Source of the DNA: Pseudomonadota bacterium
GTDB lineage: Bacteria > Pseudomonadota > Gammaproteobacteria > Steroidobacterales > Steroidobacteraceae
Direction: 5' to 3'
Length of the DNA stretch: 64,000 bases
NCBI GenBank assembly: GCA_963204835.1
Contig: CAUJHJ010000057.1
Location: 1-64,000, forward strand
Below, piece by piece: positions 14,587 through 24,130 of the stretch. A program made the position numbers and the translations under genes. A model generated the notes under the pieces. The model had not been told where the DNA came from and made no database searches. It saw nothing but the letters and a program-made list of their open reading frames with translations. Numbering within the stretch: the first letter of the stretch is position 1; each line of letters begins with the position of its first letter.

Positions 14587-15704
14587 AGGCGCATCGCGAA
14601 CGCCGGTTGCTCGTCGCCGCGCTCGCACGGCCGGACGACTTCGTGTCATGGCCGGCTGCGGACATCGATCTCGCGCTGCGTGTGCTGCGCCGGGGGCGCC
14701 TGCTCGGCCGTCTCGCGCAGGCGCTCGCGGATCGCGGGATGCTGGGCGCACTGCCGCTGCCCGCGCGCGATGCACTCGACAGTGCGCTGACGGCGGCCCA
14801 GGCGAGGGCCCGCGTCGCGCTCTGGGAGCTCGATCGCATTGCGGCGGCGCTCGAAGACCTGCCTGACGTGCGCATCGCGGCGATGAAGGGCTGCGCCTAC
14901 CTCCTCGCAGGCCTGCCGCATGCGCGCGGGCGGATGTTCGCCGACGTCGACCTGCTTGTGCCCGAGGCGCGCCTTCCCGACGTCGAGCGTTGCCTGTCCG
15001 GGCAGGGCTGGCAGGCGGCGGAGCTGTCCCCCTACGACGAACGCTACTACCGTGAGTGGACGCATGAGCTGCCGCCGCTGACGCATGCGGAGCGGGAAGT
15101 GGAGGTGGACTTGCACCACAACGTCCAGATGCGTACCTCGCGCCTCAAGCCGGATGCCGCGCTCCTGCTGGCCGCGGCCCGACCGGCCCCGGCAGCCCAC
15201 CCTGCGGCGGCCGGGTCGTGCGGCTCCCGGTTGTCCCGTTTCGGGGTGCTCGCGCCCATCGACATGACCCTGCACGCGATGACCCACCTTTTCTACGGCG
15301 GGGAGATGGACGATGCGCTGCGCGAGCTCGCCGACATCGACGCGCTGCTGCGGCATTTCGGGGAGCGGGAGTGCGCCTTCTGGGAGCAGTTCTGGCCGCG
15401 CGCGCAGGCGCTCGACCTCGCGCGCCCGGCATACTACGGCCTGCGCTACGCGAGCCGGATCCTCGGCACGCCGGTTCCGGGGGCCGTGCTCGCCGCGTCA
15501 TGCGCCGGCGCGCCCGCTCGCGTCGTGGTCGCGGCGATGGACCGGCTCGTGCCCGAAGCACTGTTTCCTGCGCACCCGGACCACCCTCGCAGCTGGAGCG
15601 CGTTCGCGCGCCTGCTGCTGTACGTTCGTGCGCACTGGGTCCGGATGCCGCCGTGGAGGCTCATCCGGCACCTGGCGCACAAGGCCCGCGTCAGGCACGG
15701 CTGA
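14583..15704 (+). CDS. Nucleotidyltransferase family protein (PF14907-like)
   Basis: This 373-residue protein belongs to the uncharacterised nucleotidyltransferase group that travels with HprK-like kinases. Motifs include AAMKGCAYLLAGLPHARGRMFADVDLLVPEARL, where the G.....R..DVDLLV acidic pair is the expected metal site, then VEVDLHHNV and LHAMTHLFYGG. It would transfer a nucleotidyl group to an unknown acceptor, possibly the product of the preceding kinase. Its start TTG overlaps the kinase stop (TTGA), so the PqqD-like, kinase and transferase genes form one tightly coupled unit. The next gene, prsK, is separated by about 70 bases. Confidence 0.8.
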   Translation: MKAHRERRLLVAALARPDDFVSWPAADIDLALRVLRRGRLLGRLAQALADRGMLGALPLPARDALDSALTAAQARARVALWELDRIAAALEDLPDVRIAAMKGCAYLLAGLPHARGRMFADVDLLVPEARLPDVERCLSGQGWQAAELSPYDERYYREWTHELPPLTHAEREVEVDLHHNVQMRTSRLKPDAALLLAAARPAPAAHPAAAGSCGSRLSRFGVLAPIDMTLHAMTHLFYGGEMDDALRELADIDALLRHFGERECAFWEQFWPRAQALDLARPAYYGLRYASRILGTPVPGAVLAASCAGAPARVVVAAMDRLVPEALFPAHPDHPRSWSAFARLLLYVRAHWVRMPPWRLIRHLAHKARVRHG

Positions 15705-15776
15705 GAATCGACGGGCGCCTCGCCTGTCGCTGCGTCGCCTGCTAACGTGGCGCCGGTCCGTTGGCAGGGGTGGCAG

Positions 15777-17822
15777 GTGGCCGTGGAGGACCTTACCGGT
15801 AATGTCGTCGTCGGCGCCGCGGGCTATGCGGCGGCAGCGACGGCGTTCCTTGTCCTGACCCTCCTGCTCGCGGCGAGCTGGCGCGGCCGTGCGCAGGGCG
15901 TGCGCCTCATCACCGCCAGTGCAATGACCGCGCTATGGGCCGCGGCGCTCGCGCTGCATGCATGGCGGGGCGGCATGCCGGCCATCGTCATCTACACGCT
16001 CGAAGTGCTGCGCGGTGCCGCCTGGATCTTCGCGCTGCTCGCCCTGGCCCACGGCGTCCTGCCGCGCTTCATGGCGATCGCGGCCCATGCGGCCTGGGCG
16101 GGGCTGCTCGCCGCGCCGTGGCTCCTCGCCGCACCCGCCGCACGGCTGCTGCCGGCCGCGGGTATTTCGCTGGCGCTCGTCGTGCTCGTATTGATCGAGC
16201 AGAACTACCGCAATGCCAACGCCGGCGGCCGCGAGGACTTCAAGTTCCTCGCGATAGGCCTCGGCGGCGTGTTCGTGTTCGACCTGTTCCTTTTCTCGCA
16301 GTCGGAGCTGATGCGCGGCATTCCCGCCGACGTGTGGAATGCCCGCGGCTTCGTGAATGCATTGCTCGTGCCGCTGATCGCGATCGCCGCGCGCCGCAAT
16401 CCACAGTGGTCGCTCGAGGTGTTCGTCTCGCGCCAGGCGGTCGTCTTCACGACCACCATCCTTGCCGTCGGGGTGTACCTGTTGCTCATGGCCGGCGGCG
16501 GCTACTGGCTGCGCGAGGTCGGCGGGCACTGGGGCATCGCCGCCAACCTGATCTTCTTCACCGGGGCGCTGGCGGTGCTGGCCGTGACGCTGCTGTCCGG
16601 AACGGCACGGCGGCGATTGCGCGTTTTCGTCGCCAAGCACTTCTACCGCAACAAGTACGACTATCGGGTCGAATGGCTGCGCTTCATCGAGACGCTGTCG
16701 TCCGGCGGCGGCGAGGACATCCGCCGCACCAGCCTGCGCGCGATCGCCGAGATCTTCGAAAGCCCCGGTGCGCTGATGTACACGCGCAGCGAGACGGCGG
16801 CGGAGTATGTCGTCGCAGCCGCCTGGCCGATGCAGCCCGAGGACCTGCGGGACCAGCTGGCCGTGCCGGCCACGCACGATCTCGTGCGTTTTCTCGCGGC
16901 GCGCCAGTGGGTCATCGACCTCGAGGAGTACGACGCCGCGCCCGATCTCTACCAGAATGTGTCGCTGCCGGCCGGGCTGCGCACCTCGCCTGCGATGCGC
17001 GTCCTGCTGCCGCTGCTGCGGCCGGAGGGTCTCGCGGGATTCGCGCTGCTCTACGCGCCGCCGCCGCCCTTCGACCTGACCTACGAGGACCGCGACCTCC
17101 TGAAGACCGTCGGCCGGCATGTCGCCACGATGGTCGAACAGCACGCCGCCGACCGGCGGCTCGCCGAGAGCCGCCAGTTCGAGGCGTACCACCGGCTCAC
17201 CGCGTTCATGATGCACGACCTCAAGAACTCCGTGGCGCAGCTGCAGCTGATCCTGAGCAATGCCGAGAAGCACCGGCAGAACCCGGAATTCTTCGACGAC
17301 GTGATCGAGACCATCCGCAACACCGCCGATCGCATGTCGCGCCTGATCCAGCAGTTGAGCGATCGCAATCGCGCGCCGAGGGCCGAGCCGGTCGAACTCG
17401 GCGCGCTGGTCAAGTGCGTTGCGGCACGGTGCGCGGATCGCCAGCCCGTCGCGGCCGTCGAGGCGCCCGCCGCGGCCGTGACGGTGCGCGCCGATGCCGA
17501 CCGGCTGTCGTCCGCGCTGGAGCACGTGATCCGCAACGCGCAGGACGCCTGTGAGCAGACGGATCGCATCGACCTGCGGCTGGGACTCGAGGCGGCGACC
17601 GTGCGCCTCACGGTCGCGGACACCGGCCGGGGCATGACGCCGGAGTTCGTGCGCGCGCGGCTCTTCCGTCCCTTCGACAGCACCAAGGGGTCGAAGGGCA
17701 TGGGGATCGGCGCTTTCCAGGTGCGCGAATATGTCCGCGGCCTCGGCGGAGACGTGGAAGTGCAAAGCAGTCCCGGTTCAGGGACGCGTTTCGACATTAT
17801 CCTGCCCGTTTCAGATCACTGA
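15777..17822 (+). CDS. prsK: XrtA/PEP-CTERM system histidine kinase PrsK
   Basis: PrsK is the membrane sensor kinase paired with PrsR in exosortase A systems. The N-terminal third is a run of hydrophobic segments (from GYAAAATAFLVLTLLLA to about residue 285). A GAF-like region follows, then an H-box HDLKNSVAQLQLILSNAEKH and a C-terminal ATPase domain with IRNAQDAC, DTGRGMTPEFV and GMGIGAFQVREYV. GTG 15777 is preceded by CAGGGG; another GTG at 15747 would add ten residues and 15783 would remove two. It ends one base before prsR, an operonic two-component pair. The stimulus is unknown. Confidence 0.93.
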   Translation: MAVEDLTGNVVVGAAGYAAAATAFLVLTLLLAASWRGRAQGVRLITASAMTALWAAALALHAWRGGMPAIVIYTLEVLRGAAWIFALLALAHGVLPRFMAIAAHAAWAGLLAAPWLLAAPAARLLPAAGISLALVVLVLIEQNYRNANAGGREDFKFLAIGLGGVFVFDLFLFSQSELMRGIPADVWNARGFVNALLVPLIAIAARRNPQWSLEVFVSRQAVVFTTTILAVGVYLLLMAGGGYWLREVGGHWGIAANLIFFTGALAVLAVTLLSGTARRRLRVFVAKHFYRNKYDYRVEWLRFIETLSSGGGEDIRRTSLRAIAEIFESPGALMYTRSETAAEYVVAAAWPMQPEDLRDQLAVPATHDLVRFLAARQWVIDLEEYDAAPDLYQNVSLPAGLRTSPAMRVLLPLLRPEGLAGFALLYAPPPPFDLTYEDRDLLKTVGRHVATMVEQHAADRRLAESRQFEAYHRLTAFMMHDLKNSVAQLQLILSNAEKHRQNPEFFDDVIETIRNTADRMSRLIQQLSDRNRAPRAEPVELGALVKCVAARCADRQPVAAVEAPAAAVTVRADADRLSSALEHVIRNAQDACEQTDRIDLRLGLEAATVRLTVADTGRGMTPEFVRARLFRPFDSTKGSKGMGIGAFQVREYVRGLGGDVEVQSSPGSGTRFDIILPVSDH

Positions 17823-17823
17823 C

Positions 17824-19200
17824 ATGCCCGAAGAGAAGAAGAAACTGCTGATCGTCGAGGACGACACGGGGCTACAGAAGCAGCTCAAGTGGACCTTCGA
17901 CGACTTCGAGGTGCTGCAGGCGACGAACCGCCAGGAGGCGCTTGCGCACCTGCGGCGCAGCGAGCCCGCGGTCGTATTGCAGGACCTCGGCCTGCCGCCG
18001 GACGCCGAGGGCGTCACGGAAGGCATGGCGACGCTCAAGGAGATCCTGGGGCTTGCGCCACGCACGAAAGTCATCGTGGTGACCGGCAACGCGGATCGTG
18101 ACAACGCCGTCCGGGCCGTGGGCTTCGGCGCCTGCGACTTCTACCAGAAGCCGCTCGATACGGACGTGCTGCGCCTGATCGTCGACCGCGCGTACCACAT
18201 CCACGCGCTCGAGGAGCAGAACCGCGCCCTGCAGGCAGGCCAGGCGAGTTCGCCCTTGCAGGGCATCATCGCGACCGACGCCGGCATGCTGCGTGCCTGC
18301 CGCATGGTGGAGAAGGTGGCTCCGACCGGCGTGTCGGTGCTGGTCCTCGGCGAAAGCGGCACCGGCAAGGAGCTGATCGCGCGCGCGGTGCACGACCTCG
18401 GTGAACGCCGCAAGGCGCGCTTCGTCGCCATCAACTGCGCGGCGATCCCCGAGCAACTGCTCGAGAGCGAACTGTTCGGGCACGAGAAGGGTGCCTTCAC
18501 CGGCGCTATCAAGACGACGCCTGGCAAGATCGAAGTGGCCGACGGCGGTACGCTGTTCCTCGACGAGATCGGCGACATGCCGCTGCCGCTGCAGGCGAAG
18601 TTGCTGCGCTTCCTGCAGGCGCGGGTGATCGAGCGGGTGGGCGGGCGCGAAGAGATTGCGGTCGACGTGCGCATCGTCTGCGCGACCCACCAGGACCTGA
18701 AGGCGCTCATCGCGAGCCAGCGCTTCCGCGAGGACCTCTACTACCGGCTGAGTGAAGTCACGATCAGCCTGCCACCGCTGCGCGAGCGCCCGGGCGACGC
18801 CGTCGTGCTCGCGCACGCGTTCCTCAGCCGTTTCGGTGCCGCGCAGGGCACGCCCCGCCGCGGCTTCACGCCGCCGGCCATCGCGGCGATCCAGGCCCAT
18901 GGCTGGCCCGGCAACGTGCGCGAGCTCGAAAACAAGGTCAAGACCGCCGTGATCATGGCGGACGGTGCGCTCGTGACGCCCGAAGACCTGGGCCTTGCCG
19001 AAGCCCAGGGTAGCGAGTTGCTGTTCAACCTCAAGGAGGTGCGTTCGCGTGCCGAGCGGCAGGCGATCCTGCAGGCGATGGCACTCTCCGACGGCAAGAT
19101 CTCACGGGCTGCGGAACTGCTGGGCGTCAGCCGGCCGACCCTTTACGACCTGATGGACCGGTATGGAATCCGGCGTGAAGAACGCGATTCCGAGCCATGA
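17824..19200 (+). CDS. prsR: PEP-CTERM-box response regulator PrsR (sigma54 activator)
   Basis: This 458-residue NtrC-type regulator has a receiver domain with phospho-acceptor Asp54 in [10 protein letters not shown]. Its AAA+ sigma54-interaction domain carries Walker A GESGTGKE, the sigma54-contact loop GAFTGA (in [10 protein letters not shown]) and Walker [15 protein letters not shown]-terminal Fis-type helix-turn-helix follows ([25 protein letters not shown]). The intact GAFTGA means it should activate sigma54 promoters after phosphorylation by PrsK. One candidate target promoter is at 12833-12848. It directly follows prsK and overlaps xrtA by 38 bases. Confidence 0.95.
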   Translation: MPEEKKKLLIVEDDTGLQKQLKWTFDDFEVLQATNRQEALAHLRRSEPAVVLQDLGLPPDAEGVTEGMATLKEILGLAPRTKVIVVTGNADRDNAVRAVGFGACDFYQKPLDTDVLRLIVDRAYHIHALEEQNRALQAGQASSPLQGIIATDAGMLRACRMVEKVAPTGVSVLVLGESGTGKELIARAVHDLGERRKARFVAINCAAIPEQLLESELFGHEKGAFTGAIKTTPGKIEVADGGTLFLDEIGDMPLPLQAKLLRFLQARVIERVGGREEIAVDVRIVCATHQDLKALIASQRFREDLYYRLSEVTISLPPLRERPGDAVVLAHAFLSRFGAAQGTPRRGFTPPAIAAIQAHGWPGNVRELENKVKTAVIMADGALVTPEDLGLAEAQGSELLFNLKEVRSRAERQAILQAMALSDGKISRAAELLGVSRPTLYDLMDRYGIRREERDSEP

Positions 19201-20686
19201 GGCGCAGGGGCGCGCGGGGCTGTTCGTCGCGGCGCTCGCCGTGGCGGCCCTGCTTTCACTCTGGCCGAGCGCGCTGTCCGTCTTCAGGACCTGGATCTCG
19301 ATCCACGACTACGAGCACGGCCTGCTGATTGCGGTCATCAGCGCGGCCTGGTTCGGCATCGGGGCGCGCAAGCTGTCGCGTGCCGATATCCGGCCCGATG
19401 CGCCCGGCTGCGTGCTGCTGCTGGCGGTGCTTGCGGCTTGGCTCATCGCCTACCGCGCCAACAGCCTGATCGCCCACCAGATGCTCTGGCCGCTGGCGCT
19501 CCTCGCCACGGTGTACGCCGGGGCAGGCCGCCGGGCCGCGCGACAGCTCGCCGCGCCGATCGGCTTCCTCTACTTCGCGGTGCCCATCTGGGATTACCTG
19601 GTGCCACTGCTGCAGCGCGTGTGCGTGGCGGTCACCGAATCGACCCTTGCGATTCTCGGCATTCCGACGACGGTCACCGACAACATCGTCACGATCCCGG
19701 AAGGCAGCTTCCAGATCGTCGAGGGGTGCAGCGGCATGCGCTTCTTCGTGGTCGCGCTGGCGGTCGCGGTGCTGGCTGTGCGCATGTTCCATCTGGCGCC
19801 CCGTCGTGCCGTGTTCCTGGTCGCACTGGGTGGCTTGCTCGCGCTGTTCGCCAACTGGCTGCGCATCCTGATCGTCGTCTTGGCAGGCCATCTCAGCGAC
19901 ATGCAGCACTATTTCGTCGCGGTGGAGCACCTGTCGCTCGGCAACGCGATATTCGCCCTGCTGCTGGTCGCGATCCTGTTGGCGGCACGCCGACTGTCGA
20001 CGGCGCAGGCATCGCCCCGGCCCGCATTGGTCGCGCCAGCGCCGCCCGCTGCGCGCCGCTGGCCGGCGGTCCTCGCCGTCGCGCTGCTCGGGAGCACTTT
20101 CGCGGCGGCCCGGCCGGCGGCGGATGAGCGGAGCGGATGGCCGGTGCTCGGCCAATGGCCGCTCGCCACCGGGCGTTGGCAGGGCCCGCTGCCGGCCACG
20201 CCGGCCTGGGTGCCGAGCTTCGTGGGATCGGCCGACGAGCGCAGGGCGGCCTATGTATCGAGCGCCGGCACCGTGGAAATCTATGTGAATGTCTATGGCG
20301 CGCAGCGTCAGGGGCGTGAACTCGTGCAATACGCCAACACGCTGCTCGCGCCTGGCGCCTGGCATCGACCGTGGTCGCAGGATTCGCAGCCCCTTTCGTC
20401 CGGCGCAGGGCGGCTTGCGAGCTTCGAAGCGCTTGGCAGCGACGGCCAGTCCTGGCTGTTCGCCTATGTGTTCGACGTGGGCGGCTGGCGCACGGGCCGT
20501 GAGTCGCTCGCCCAGCTGGCCTACGGATTGCGGTCCATCCGCGCACCCGCTCCCGCGGGCGTGGTGGCGCTTGCCGTGCGCTGCGGGCGTGACTGCCGTT
20601 CCGCGCGCGCGCTCGCCAGCGCTTTCTGGGACGATATGTCGGAAACCATCCTCGGCATGCTGCCGCAAGCGGGACGCGACCGATGA
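19163..20686 (+). CDS. xrtA: Exosortase A fused to an EpsI domain
   Basis: XrtA is a membrane protease-like enzyme that processes and anchors PEP-CTERM proteins. The first 275 residues are a multi-pass membrane exosortase with catalytic Cys189 (IVEGCSGMRF), Arg234 (FANWLRI) and His256 (VEHLSLGNAIF). Residues from about 300 form the EpsI (DUF3485) domain, which is fused in many XrtA proteins and starts with another hydrophobic segment (PAVLAVALLGSTFAAARP). The ATG at 19163 lies inside prsR; no later start fits the reading frame better. It overlaps prsT by four bases. No PEP-CTERM substrate is encoded in this window, so its substrates are elsewhere in the genome. Confidence 0.94.
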   Translation: MESGVKNAIPSHEAQGRAGLFVAALAVAALLSLWPSALSVFRTWISIHDYEHGLLIAVISAAWFGIGARKLSRADIRPDAPGCVLLLAVLAAWLIAYRANSLIAHQMLWPLALLATVYAGAGRRAARQLAAPIGFLYFAVPIWDYLVPLLQRVCVAVTESTLAILGIPTTVTDNIVTIPEGSFQIVEGCSGMRFFVVALAVAVLAVRMFHLAPRRAVFLVALGGLLALFANWLRILIVVLAGHLSDMQHYFVAVEHLSLGNAIFALLLVAILLAARRLSTAQASPRPALVAPAPPAARRWPAVLAVALLGSTFAAARPAADERSGWPVLGQWPLATGRWQGPLPATPAWVPSFVGSADERRAAYVSSAGTVEIYVNVYGAQRQGRELVQYANTLLAPGAWHRPWSQDSQPLSSGAGRLASFEALGSDGQSWLFAYVFDVGGWRTGRESLAQLAYGLRSIRAPAPAGVVALAVRCGRDCRSARALASAFWDDMSETILGMLPQAGRDR

Positions 20687-23448
20687 AACAGACGACTGCG
20701 ATAGTCCTTACGGTGTTCCTTGCCGCCACTTTCCTCGCGGGCTGCGATCGGCTGATGAGCGTCGAGCAGCGCCTCGAGCGTGCGCAGGCCGCATACGATG
20801 CGGGGCGCGATGCCGCCGCGATGTCGGACGTCAAGGCGGTGCTCGAGCGGGATTCCGCGAACGTCGCGGGGCGCCTGCTGCTCGCGCGCCTGTCGCTGCG
20901 GCTCGGCGATCCGGCCACGGCCCGCAAGGAACTCGACCGCGCCGTCCAGGCGGGTGCCGCGCCCGCCGCGGTGGGTGAGCTCGACCAGGCGATCTTGCTG
21001 GCTCAGGGACGGTATGGCGATGCGCTCGCGGCGGCGACCAGGGCCACGGACGACCGTTCGGCCCGCAGGCAGGTCGTCATCGTCGATGCGCTGATGGGAC
21101 TTGGGCGCACGGACGAGGCGCGCAAGACGCTCGATGCGGCGCTCCTCGCCGCGCCGGACGATCGGGACCTCCTGCTCGCGGATGCCCGCTGGTCGTGGGC
21201 CTCGGGACGCAGCCGCGAAGCCGGCGAGGCTCTCGACAGGTTGCTGGCGAAGTACCCGGATTTCGCTCGCGCCGCGTACTTTCGCGGGCGCATTGCGATG
21301 TCGGCCGGGGATCCGCGGCGCGCGCTGCAGTCGTTCGAGGCGGCTCGCGCCCACATGGGCGCACAACTCGGCCTGCCGGAGCAGTACGGCGTGATCGTCG
21401 GTGTCGTCGAAAGCCACCTGGCCCTCAATGATCTCGACGCCGCCGACAAGGCGCTCGGCGAGCTCTCGCGACGCGCGCCGGGTGCGTTTGGAACCCATTA
21501 CCTCAAGGCGCGGGTGGCGTTTGCGCGCCGTGACTACGACGCCGCGACCACGGCACTGCGCGAGGCGCTCGCCGTGGATCCGGGCAGCGTGCCCGGGCGA
21601 TTGCTGCTCGGAGCCGCCCTCACCGAGAAGGGCTCCCTCGAGCAGGCCGGCGCCGACCTGTCGAGCCTGCTGGCCGATCATCCCGAGAACATCGAGGTGC
21701 GCAAGCAGCTCGCGCGGGTACTGCTCGCGCGTGGCGATGCGGCCGGGGCGCGCCGCGTGCTGGCGGAGGCGCCGGCGGCTTCCGCCGACGCGGGCACGGA
21801 CTGGATGAGCGGCTCGATCCTCATGATGAGCGGCGAGACGGGGGAAGCCATCGCCAAGCTCGAGCAGGGCGTTGCGGCGGCGCCGGACAATGCCGCGATC
21901 CGCCTCGATCTCGCGAGCGCCTACCTGACTGCCGGTCGCCGCGAGGATGCGCTGGCGGTCCTGCAAGCCCTGTCGCCCGAAGCGGGTGGGTTGCGCCGCA
22001 GCCAGTTGCTCGTGCTGGCTGGCGCTTCGGGCAAGGATCGCGCCGGGGCGCGCCAGGCGATCGTCGACCTGCTGAAGGCCAACCCGCAGGACGCGGGCCT
22101 CGCGGTCGTCGGCGGCTACTACCTGCTCTCCACGGGCGACCTCGCCACGGCGGACAGGGTTTTCGGCGATGTCCTGCGGTCGAGTCCGCGCAACGTGGGG
22201 GCGCAGCTCGGGCAGGGAGCCACGGCCCTTCAGGCCGCACGCTTCGACGATGCCGCGAAAGGCTTCGAGCGGGCGCTGGCCCTGGAACCCACGGACGAGC
22301 GCGCCTACATCGGCCTCGCGGCGGTCGCCCTGGCGAAGGCGGACTCGCCGGCTGCCGTTCAATGGCTCGAGAAGGCAATCAGCGCCAAGCCCTCCGCGGT
22401 GGAATCTCGCCTGCAGCTGGCTGACATCCTCTTCAGGCAGGGCGAGACCGCCAAGGCCAAGGCGCTGATCGACCAGGCTCTTGCCGCTACGCACTCGCGG
22501 GCGGCGACGCTCGATCGGGCCGGGCAGGTATTGCTGCGCGCCTCGCAGTTCGACGCGGCGCTGCAGCGCTTCACCGAAGCGATGGAGCTCGGCGACGATC
22601 GGGCCGGGGTCAGTGCCGCCAGGGCCATGCTGGCCCTGGGAAGGGTGGATGATGCACGTGCCCGGCTCGAGGCGGCCGCGCGCACCCGGCCGGACTGGGT
22701 AGCGCCGGCCGCGCTGCTCGTTCGCCTCGACATCGGTCAGAAGCAATACGATCGGGCGCTCGAACGGCTGGACGCGCTGGAGAAGGCCGGAGGCCCGGCG
22801 CCCGCCGTCGACGAATTGCGCGGTGACGCGCTGTTTGCCGCGAACCGGCTGGCCCAGGCCGCGCAGGCCTACGGACGCGCGGCGCGCGTGCGCCCGGGCC
22901 CGGCGCTGGCCATCAAGATTTACCGGACGGCGCGCGCGAGCGCCGCGCCGCATCCGGAGGCGGGTCTCGTCGAGTGGCTGAATGACCACCCCTCGGATGC
23001 GCTGGTCCGTGTTGCGCTGGCCGAGCACTACCAGTTTGCGGGCAACCGTTCGCAGGCCATCGCGCAATACGAGCAGGCGCTCAAGGTTTCGAAGGCCCCG
23101 GCGCTTCTCAACAACCTCGCCTGGCTCTACCAGGAGGTGGACGACCCGCGGGCGCTGGACCTGGCCCGGGAAGCCTACAAGGCTGCGCCAGAAAACCATG
23201 GAATTGCAGATACTTACGGATGGATCCTGCTCAAATCAGGTAATATCGCGGACAGCCTGCCCGTGCTTGAAGGCGCGGCCCGGGGCGAGCCGGGTTCGGC
23301 GGAGGTCCAGTACCACTACGCGGCGGCGCTGGCCAAGGCCGGCCAAAAGGAGGCAGCCGCCACAGTGTTGCGCAAGCTGATGGATCAGAATGAACGCTTT
23401 CCGTCCCGCAGTGCAGCGCAGGCGCTGCTCGATTCGCTTGAACGATAA
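20683..23448 (+). CDS. prsT: XrtA/PEP-CTERM system TPR-repeat lipoprotein PrsT
   Basis: This 921-residue protein has a lipoprotein signal (MKQTTAIVLTVFLAATFLAGC, lipidated Cys21). The rest is TPR-like helical repeats such as AAYDAGRDAAAMSDVKAVLERD and LNDLDAADKALGELSRRAPG. Length, position after xrtA and lipidation match PrsT, the outer-membrane-linked TPR protein of exosortase A loci. Its exact role is not known; a scaffold for polysaccharide secretion or PEP-CTERM sorting is a common guess. Start ATG overlaps the xrtA stop (ATGA). Confidence 0.93.
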   Translation: MKQTTAIVLTVFLAATFLAGCDRLMSVEQRLERAQAAYDAGRDAAAMSDVKAVLERDSANVAGRLLLARLSLRLGDPATARKELDRAVQAGAAPAAVGELDQAILLAQGRYGDALAAATRATDDRSARRQVVIVDALMGLGRTDEARKTLDAALLAAPDDRDLLLADARWSWASGRSREAGEALDRLLAKYPDFARAAYFRGRIAMSAGDPRRALQSFEAARAHMGAQLGLPEQYGVIVGVVESHLALNDLDAADKALGELSRRAPGAFGTHYLKARVAFARRDYDAATTALREALAVDPGSVPGRLLLGAALTEKGSLEQAGADLSSLLADHPENIEVRKQLARVLLARGDAAGARRVLAEAPAASADAGTDWMSGSILMMSGETGEAIAKLEQGVAAAPDNAAIRLDLASAYLTAGRREDALAVLQALSPEAGGLRRSQLLVLAGASGKDRAGARQAIVDLLKANPQDAGLAVVGGYYLLSTGDLATADRVFGDVLRSSPRNVGAQLGQGATALQAARFDDAAKGFERALALEPTDERAYIGLAAVALAKADSPAAVQWLEKAISAKPSAVESRLQLADILFRQGETAKAKALIDQALAATHSRAATLDRAGQVLLRASQFDAALQRFTEAMELGDDRAGVSAARAMLALGRVDDARARLEAAARTRPDWVAPAALLVRLDIGQKQYDRALERLDALEKAGGPAPAVDELRGDALFAANRLAQAAQAYGRAARVRPGPALAIKIYRTARASAAPHPEAGLVEWLNDHPSDALVRVALAEHYQFAGNRSQAIAQYEQALKVSKAPALLNNLAWLYQEVDDPRALDLAREAYKAAPENHGIADTYGWILLKSGNIADSLPVLEGAARGEPGSAEVQYHYAAALAKAGQKEAAATVLRKLMDQNERFPSRSAAQALLDSLER

Positions 23449-23463
23449 GGAACCCTCGCACGC

Positions 23464-24111
23464 ATGAACGGATGGCGAAAGTACCTGGGAGTCCTCCTGG
23501 CTTGCTGCCCGGCGGCGGTCCTTGCGTTGCCGGACCAGGCGACGGCCCAGGCCCCCGCGATTTCGGCAGCGCCCGCGCAGGAGGCACCGCCCGCGGCAAC
23601 GACAGGGCCCGACTATCTCATCGGCCCTGGCGATACGATCCAGGTGTTCGTGTGGCGCAACCCCGAGCTGTCGGTCTCGGTGCCCGTCAGGCCGGACGGC
23701 AAGGTTTCGACCCCGCTCATCGAAGACATGGTCGCAGTCGGCAAGACGCCGTCCGAACTCGCGCGCGACATGGAAGCGAAGCTCGCCGAGTACATCCGCA
23801 GCCCGCAGGTCAATGTCATTGTCACGAACCCGCAGAGTTCGTTCAGCAAGATCACTGTCGTCGGGCAGGTGACGAATCCCGGCGCGGTGCCGTACCGGGA
23901 GGGCATGACCGCGCTCGATGTCGTGCTCGCGGTCGGCGGCCTCGCGGAATTCGCGGCGGGCAATCGCGCCAAGCTGGTGCGCAAGGACGCGAACGGCAAG
24001 GCGGTGGAGCGGCGCCTGCGGCTCGATGACCTGTTGAAGAAGGGTCGCCTCAAGGAAAACGTGAACATGATGCCGGGCGACGTGCTGATCGTGCCGGAAT
24101 CCTTCTTCTGA
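23464..24111 (+). CDS. XrtA system polysaccharide export protein (Wza-like)
   Basis: This 215-residue polysaccharide-biosynthesis/export protein has a signal peptide (WRKYLGVLLACCPAAVLALPDQATAQA), then the core YLIGPGDTIQVFVWRNPELS and the SLBB segment VVGQVTNPGAVPYREGMTALDVVLAVGGL. It ends MMPGDVLIVPESFF. Family members form the outer-membrane pore for exopolysaccharide. The short form without long C-terminal extensions is characteristic of the exosortase-associated subfamily. A tandem CC in the signal could serve as a lipidation site but lacks a good lipobox. It lies between prsT and the chain-length gene. Confidence 0.92.
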   Translation: MNGWRKYLGVLLACCPAAVLALPDQATAQAPAISAAPAQEAPPAATTGPDYLIGPGDTIQVFVWRNPELSVSVPVRPDGKVSTPLIEDMVAVGKTPSELARDMEAKLAEYIRSPQVNVIVTNPQSSFSKITVVGQVTNPGAVPYREGMTALDVVLAVGGLAEFAAGNRAKLVRKDANGKAVERRLRLDDLLKKGRLKENVNMMPGDVLIVPESFF

Positions 24112-24130
24112 TTCTGACGGGCGAGCGACG

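Noticed and set aside
12901-15704. Lasso-peptide biosynthetic cluster
   Set aside because: PqqD-like, HprK-like kinase and nucleotidyltransferase genes occur in some lasso clusters, but no transglutaminase-like B2 protease, no adjacent asparagine-synthetase-like cyclase and no short precursor peptide are present.
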